In this document: one piece after another, positions 60,460-64,000 of the stretch
How the letters are laid out: each line of letters opens with the position of its first letter
How positions within the stretch are numbered: the stretch's first letter is position 1
Source: Rhodopseudomonas telluris
GTDB lineage: Bacteria; Pseudomonadota; Alphaproteobacteria; Rhizobiales; Xanthobacteraceae
Length of the DNA stretch: 64,000 nucleotides
Assembly (NCBI RefSeq): GCF_042432815.1
Contig: NZ_JBHLWM010000005.1
Coordinates: 1-64,000 of the forward strand
Direction of reading: 5' to 3'
Position numbers and translations under genes: made by a program
Notes under the pieces: generated by a model
What the model was told of the DNA's origin: nothing
The model's database searches: none
Seen by the model: only the letters and a program-made list of their open reading frames with translations

Positions 60460-61158
60460 CTACGCCCGTTCGACAGTTCGAATTCCTTCGGCCCCCGCGA
60501 GCACGACCGTGCCGGCGATGCCGATAAACAATCCATGCTCGACTACGCCCGGAATCGCGGACAATAACTGGGCCAGGCGAGGAGCATCCGAGATTTGCCC
60601 AAGATGGGCATCGACGATCCAGTGGCCACCATCGGTGACGAAAGCATGGCCGTCCTTGCCAGCGCGCAGCTTTAATTCGCCCGCCGCGCCGACATCTCCG
60701 CAGGCCTTTTCGATCGCCCGGCGCGTCGCCGCGAGGCCGAACGGGATCACCTCCACCGGCAGCGGAAAGCGGCCGAGCCGCTCGACCCATTTCGATTCGT
60801 CGGCGATCACGATCATGCGATCGGATGCCGCCGCGACGATCTTCTCGCGCAGCAGCGCGCCGCCGCCGCCCTTGATCAGGTCGAGCCGCGTATCGACCTC
60901 GTCGGCGCCGTCCACCGTCAGGTCGAGATGGTCGATCTCATCGAGCGTTGTCAGCCGGATCCCACAGCGCTCGGCGTCGGCGCGGGTCACCTCCGAGGTC
61001 GGCACGCCGATGACATCGAGCCCGCCGCGGACCTTTTCGCCGAGCAGCTCGACGAAATGCTTGGCGGTGGAGCCGGTGCCGAGGCCGAGCCTCATGCCGC
61101 TGCGCACCTCTTCCAGGGCCCGCGCTGCCGCTTGCCGCTTCAGATTTTCCTTGTCCAT
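60460..61158 (-). CDS. rpiA: Ribose-5-phosphate isomerase A
   Basis: The 232-residue enzyme interconverts ribose 5-phosphate and ribulose 5-phosphate. Conserved parts are GTGSTAKHFVE, DGADEVD and KGGGGALLREKIVA, with the catalytic Glu after GALLRE. A GGGGG run precedes ATG at 61158. It is divergent from gph with 140 bases between the start codons. Confidence 0.95.
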   Translation of the reverse strand: MDKENLKRQAAARALEEVRSGMRLGLGTGSTAKHFVELLGEKVRGGLDVIGVPTSEVTRADAERCGIRLTTLDEIDHLDLTVDGADEVDTRLDLIKGGGGALLREKIVAAASDRMIVIADESKWVERLGRFPLPVEVIPFGLAATRRAIEKACGDVGAAGELKLRAGKDGHAFVTDGGHWIVDAHLGQISDAPRLAQLLSAIPGVVEHGLFIGIAGTVVLAGAEGIRTVERA

Positions 61159-61298
61159 CGGATACCCCCGCTCGCGCCCGAGTCCCCGCGGGCGCGGCAT
61201 ATCTAGCGGCGTTTGCGGGAGAACAACAGGGCGGATTCCGGTCCCGGCCGCCCATCGTCCGGTTGCAGAAATCCGCTGGGAACGGTAGCGCTGATCCC

Positions 61299-61973
61299 AT
61301 GAGCACAGTTCGCACCGTTGTTTTCGACCTGGACGGCACGCTGATCGACACCGCGCCGGACCTGATCAACGCCCTCAACTACATCCTGGTCCGGGAAGGC
61401 ATGCCCGCCGTACCGCTGGCCAAGGCGCGCAACATGATCGGACAAGGCGCCCGGCGCCTGCTCGAGCGCGGCCTGGAGCTCGACGGCCGCGTCATCAGCC
61501 CCGACGACGTCAACCGGCTGGCGGTCGATTTCATCGACTATTACGCCGCCAACATCGCAGTCGAATCCCGCCCGTTCGAGGGGCTGGAAGCCACGCTGGA
61601 CCACCTGTCGGGTCAGGGCTACCAGTTTGCGGTCTGCACCAACAAGCTGGAATGGCTGTCGAAGCTGCTGCTCGACCAGCTCGGCCTCAGCTCCCGCTTC
61701 GCCGCGATCTGCGGCGCGGATACGTTCGGGGCGGCCAAGCCGGACCCGACCATCCTGCGCGAGACCGTCGCCAAGGCCGGCGGCAGCCTTGCCGCGACCG
61801 TGATGGTCGGCGATGCCGGTCCCGATGTCGGCGTCGCCCGCCGCGCGGGCGTCCCGGTGATCGGGGTGGAATTCGGCTACACCGAGGTTCCGATCGCCGA
61901 GCTCAATCCGGACGTCGTGGTCGGCCACATGCGCGACCTGCCGCAGGCGGTGACCCGGCTGCTGCCCGTCTGA
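61299..61973 (+). CDS. gph: Phosphoglycolate phosphatase, HAD family
   Basis: The 224-residue phosphatase starts with the HAD nucleophile motif VFDLDGTLIDTAPDL and contains a helical cap (about 15-85), CTNKLEWLS (motif II), the Lys in GAAKPDP and VGDAGPDV (motif IV). It converts 2-phosphoglycolate to glycolate, relevant to the Calvin cycle of a phototroph. I use ATG at 61299 since the sequence before it has no conserved residues. The substrate assignment follows subfamily similarity. Confidence 0.9.
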   Translation: MSTVRTVVFDLDGTLIDTAPDLINALNYILVREGMPAVPLAKARNMIGQGARRLLERGLELDGRVISPDDVNRLAVDFIDYYAANIAVESRPFEGLEATLDHLSGQGYQFAVCTNKLEWLSKLLLDQLGLSSRFAAICGADTFGAAKPDPTILRETVAKAGGSLAATVMVGDAGPDVGVARRAGVPVIGVEFGYTEVPIAELNPDVVVGHMRDLPQAVTRLLPV

Positions 61974-62009
61974 GGCCGGTGGGCCACACGGTCTGCGCGG
62001 CAAGTTACG

Positions 62010-62024
62010 TTAACCAATACTTAA
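62010..62024 (+). promoter_or_regulatory. Perfect CtrA box TTAA-N7-TTAA
   Basis: TTAACCAATACTTAA exactly matches the CtrA consensus TTAA-N7-TTAA, 92 bases before the PEGA-like lipoprotein start. CtrA is the cell cycle response regulator of alphaproteobacteria; its binding here is inference. Confidence 0.7.
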
Positions 62025-62115
62025 GATTGCGGAGCGGGCAGTTGCATGCGCCCGCCGAGCCTTTTATGGTCCCGCCGGGGGCTGTGGCTGTTAGCCGCAC
62101 CAAGGGTGGGTATCC

Positions 62116-62568
62116 ATGCGTCGTCTCGTCGTTATCGCTGCGGCAGGTCTGAGCCTTGCCGGCTGTTCTTCCATGTCGTTCGACGCGTTCAAGTCGGCTC
62201 CGCCGACCACGACCGTCCAGCTCGAATCGACGCCGCCGGGTGCCGAGGCGCTCGCCTCTTCCGGCCAAAGCTGCAAGACGCCGTGCTCGATCACGGTTCC
62301 CGGTAACGATTTCAGCGTCACCTTCAGCCTCGACAAGTTCCAGCCCGCGACCGTTCCGGTGCAGGTGGTGGTCAACCCGGGCGACTTCACGACCTCCGCG
62401 ACCGTGACCGCGACGCCGAACCCGGTCGTCGCCGAGTTGCAGCCGCTGAAGCCCGCCCGCAAGAAGGCCGCCAAGCGCGTGCGCAAGCCGAAGCCGGCGG
62501 CCGCCGCGGCCGCGCCGGCTGCCGAAGGCTCGCCGTTCCCGGCCCCGGCTGCCGCACCCGCACGTTGA
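62116..62568 (+). CDS. Lipoprotein with PEGA-like domain
   Basis: The 150-residue protein has a lipobox LAGC (Cys-17), so it is anchored as a lipoprotein. The mature part has a PEGA-like beta domain (VQLESTPPGAEALASSGQ, then VTFSLDKFQPATVPV), followed by a lysine/alanine/proline-rich tail (residues 115-150, RKKAAKRVRKPKPAAA). The tail may reach through the periplasm or bind peptidoglycan. AAGGGTGGG precedes ATG at 62116. Promoter-side CtrA box suggests cell-cycle-dependent expression. Confidence 0.82.
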   Translation: MRRLVVIAAAGLSLAGCSSMSFDAFKSAPPTTTVQLESTPPGAEALASSGQSCKTPCSITVPGNDFSVTFSLDKFQPATVPVQVVVNPGDFTTSATVTATPNPVVAELQPLKPARKKAAKRVRKPKPAAAAAAPAAEGSPFPAPAAAPAR

Positions 62569-62630
62569 CGGGCGCTGCGGCCCACGATGCGATTGTGTGC
62601 CGCCCTGATCATGCCTAAATATAAAGTCGA

Positions 62631-62652
62631 ACGCCCGCCATGGTGCGGGCGT
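62631..62652. other. Hairpin between lipoprotein gene and moaA
   Basis: ACGCCCGC-CATGGT-GCGGGCGT forms a perfect 8-bp stem. It could end the lipoprotein transcript or lie in the moaA 5' leader. It lacks a T-tract and I do not recognise a molybdenum-cofactor riboswitch fold around it. Confidence 0.45.
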
Positions 62653-62669
62653 GTCTGACAGGGCCGCGA

Positions 62670-63701
62670 ATGATCAGTGATGTGATGTCCCCGCGCGCTG
62701 GGGGATCGGCGATGACCGATCCGTTTGGTCGAACGATCAGCTACCTGCGGGTGTCGATCACCGATCGTTGCGATTTCCGCTGCGTGTACTGCATGTCGGA
62801 AGACATGACCTTCCTGCCGCGCGCGGATCTGCTGACGCTCGAAGAACTCGACCGTCTCTGCTCGGCTTTCATCGCCCGGGGCGTCCGCAAGCTGCGGCTG
62901 ACCGGCGGCGAGCCCCTCGTCCGCCGCAACATGATGTCGCTGGTGCGCTCGCTGTCGCGCCATCTCGATTCCGGCGCGCTCGACGAACTCACGCTGACCA
63001 CCAACGGATCGCAGCTCGCCCGCTTCGCCGCCGAGCTGCGCGATTGCGGCGTGCGCCGCGTCAACGTCTCGCTCGATACGCTCGATCCGGCCAAGTTCCG
63101 CGCCATCACCCGCTGGGGCGATCTCGATCGCGTGCTCGAAGGCATCAACGCCGCGCTCGCCGCCGGTCTCGCCGTCAAGATCAACGCCGTGGTGCTGAAG
63201 GGCGAGAACGAGGACGAGATCCCGGCGCTGATGCGGTGGGCACACGGCCTCGGCATGGGCCTGACGCTGATCGAGGTGATGCCGCTCGGCGAGGTCGGCG
63301 AAGGCCGCATCGATCAATACGTGCCGCTGTCGCTGGTCCGCGCCCGGCTCGCCAACAACTACACGCTGAGCGATCTGCCCGATTCGACCGGCGGTCCGGC
63401 GCGCTATGTCCGCGTCGAGGAAACCGGCGGCAAGCTCGGCTTCATCACCCCCCTCACCCACAATTTCTGTGAATCCTGCAACCGGGTGCGGATCACCTGC
63501 ACCGGCACGATCCACACCTGCCTCGGCCAGGAAGACGCGTCCGACCTGCGGCGTCCGCTGCGCGCGTCGCCCGACGACGACCTGCTCAATGCTGCAATCG
63601 ACCGCGCCATCGGCGGCAAGCCGAAGGGCCACGATTTCATTATCGACCGCAAGCACAACAGGCCGAGCGTGAGCCGCCACATGAGCGTCACCGGCGGTTG
63701 A
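62670..63701 (+). CDS. moaA: GTP 3',8-cyclase (molybdenum cofactor biosynthesis protein A)
   Basis: The 343-residue radical SAM enzyme starts Moco synthesis by rearranging GTP. It has the SAM cluster motif CDFRCVYC (Cys-34, 38, 41), TGGEPLVRR, the C-terminal cluster cysteines (CESCNRVRI and the later HTCLG), and ends VTGG with the essential C-terminal glycine pair. ATG at 62670 follows AGGG; two later in-frame ATGs (62685, 62712) are possible, and one at 62640 overlaps a hairpin. moaC/moaE are not in the window. Confidence 0.94.
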   Translation: MISDVMSPRAGGSAMTDPFGRTISYLRVSITDRCDFRCVYCMSEDMTFLPRADLLTLEELDRLCSAFIARGVRKLRLTGGEPLVRRNMMSLVRSLSRHLDSGALDELTLTTNGSQLARFAAELRDCGVRRVNVSLDTLDPAKFRAITRWGDLDRVLEGINAALAAGLAVKINAVVLKGENEDEIPALMRWAHGLGMGLTLIEVMPLGEVGEGRIDQYVPLSLVRARLANNYTLSDLPDSTGGPARYVRVEETGGKLGFITPLTHNFCESCNRVRITCTGTIHTCLGQEDASDLRRPLRASPDDDLLNAAIDRAIGGKPKGHDFIIDRKHNRPSVSRHMSVTGG

Positions 63702-63748
63702 TCGCCCGGCGGCCTGCTCGTTATTTCACCTCAACCTTTTGATACGTC

Positions 63749-63769
63749 ATCGGAATGCCAAATTCCGAT
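63749..63769. promoter_or_regulatory. Perfect inverted repeat between moaA and the TRAP transporter gene
   Basis: ATCGGAAT-GCCAA-ATTCCGAT has 8-bp arms. It is 48 bases after moaA and 105 before the TRAP start. It could be a regulator site or an RNA hairpin; it lacks a T-tract. Confidence 0.45.
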
Positions 63770-63874
63770 TGACGGCATGCGTACGCGCTGAAATGGTGCC
63801 CCCGTTTCACGCCCTGGCTGCAAGTGCAGGATCGAACACTGCATGATCAGGGCCATGCGGGAGGAGTCGACCGT

Positions 63875-64000
63875 TGCAGGCTTTGCTGGCACTGAGCCGG
63901 AAGATCGACGCGTTCAACACATTGGTCGGACGCTGGCTGTCATGGCTGATCGTGGTCGCGGTGATCATTTCGTCGGCCAACGCCATCATCCGCAAACTCC
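63875..64000 (+). CDS. TRAP transporter small permease subunit (DctQ type), partial
   Basis: The first 42 codons of a gene that runs past the right edge. The start is TTG at 63875, behind GGAGGAG. The encoded sequence (LSRKIDAFNTLVGRW, then a hydrophobic WLIVVAVIISSANAIIRK) is the usual N terminus of the four-helix DctQ subunit of a TRAP transporter, probably of the TakQ/mannitol-type with a long first helix. Substrate unknown; the large permease and binding protein are expected further right. Confidence 0.75.

Noticed and set aside
62569..62669. Molybdenum-cofactor riboswitch before moaA
   Set aside because: Only one simple hairpin is seen; the multi-stem Moco RNA pattern is not recognisable in 100 bases.
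1..64000. tRNA, rRNA genes or CRISPR arrays
   Set aside because: No cloverleaf-like sequence with a TTCGANTC arm, no rRNA sequence and no regularly spaced direct repeats beyond the two-copy repeat at 4-43.

Overview
The window is a GC-rich alphaproteobacterial chromosome segment, most likely from Rhodopseudomonas palustris or a close relative in the Bradyrhizobium group. The pointers are the complete AcpXL very-long-chain fatty acid locus for lipid A, a class II (plant-type) DAHP synthase, TIGR00977-type citramalate synthase, many ABC and TRAP uptake systems, CtrA-type TTAA-N7-TTAA boxes, and palindromic intergenic repeats of the kind dispersed through these genomes. I see no rRNA, tRNA, CRISPR array, prophage or complete transposon. 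Species naming is inference from gene content only.

Layout. 1-7000: a possible mobile-element end and palindromic repeats, a reverse-strand NitT/TauT-type ABC transporter operon ending in a Nudix gene, and a divergent OpuC/Egt-type ABC transporter whose permease and binding protein are fused. An SDR dehydrogenase follows. 7200-9285: a branched-chain amino acid type binding protein and a GntR/FCD regulator with a palindromic operator at its start. 9450-15010: branched-chain amino acid synthesis (ilvC; ilvI-ilvH), with a sigma-70-like promoter, a 21-codon leader peptide carrying Leu-Leu-Leu-Val-Ile-Val and an intrinsic terminator, that is, an attenuator. 15330-17170: miaA and serB, divergent with overlapping start codons. 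17586-20250: a HerA-like ATPase and a decayed TonB-dependent receptor. 20480-22780: small enzymes and membrane proteins.

22948-28217 is acpXL-fabZ-fabF2-fabF1-adh2-lpxXL, which builds the 26-30 carbon hydroxy acyl chain and transfers it to lipid A. A large radical SAM protein follows it. 30600-42250 (reverse strand) holds an outer-membrane barrel, a tight rhodanese/aminotransferase/PotF-like operon, kup, motA-motB, pssA-psd and an Atm1-type exporter. 42434-49350 has a LOG-family protein, a five-haem cytochrome c that looks like a fusion of an alcohol-dehydrogenase cytochrome subunit with a TsdA-type thiosulfate dehydrogenase, cimA with a coupled acetyltransferase, and a cysS whose C-terminal third has base composition unlike everything around it. 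49650-54400 encodes secreted proteins, an FAD enzyme, a LuxR-type regulator and a Tat-type cupin protein. 54546-64000 is mostly housekeeping: nadE, dgkA, a class II DAHP synthase, gor, rpiA, gph, a PEGA-like lipoprotein behind a perfect CtrA box, moaA, and the start of a TRAP transporter.

Functionally the segment combines amino acid synthesis (ilv, cimA, serB, DAHP synthase), envelope assembly (AcpXL/LpxXL, pssA/psd, dgkA, outer-membrane proteins), redox and cofactor genes (gor, nadE, moaA, cytochrome) and nutrient uptake. The items I rate most worth checking are the five-haem fusion, the mosaic cysS, the AcpXL locus with a ketosynthase lacking the active-site cysteine plus the neighbouring radical SAM protein, the ilv attenuator, and the CtrA-type sites.
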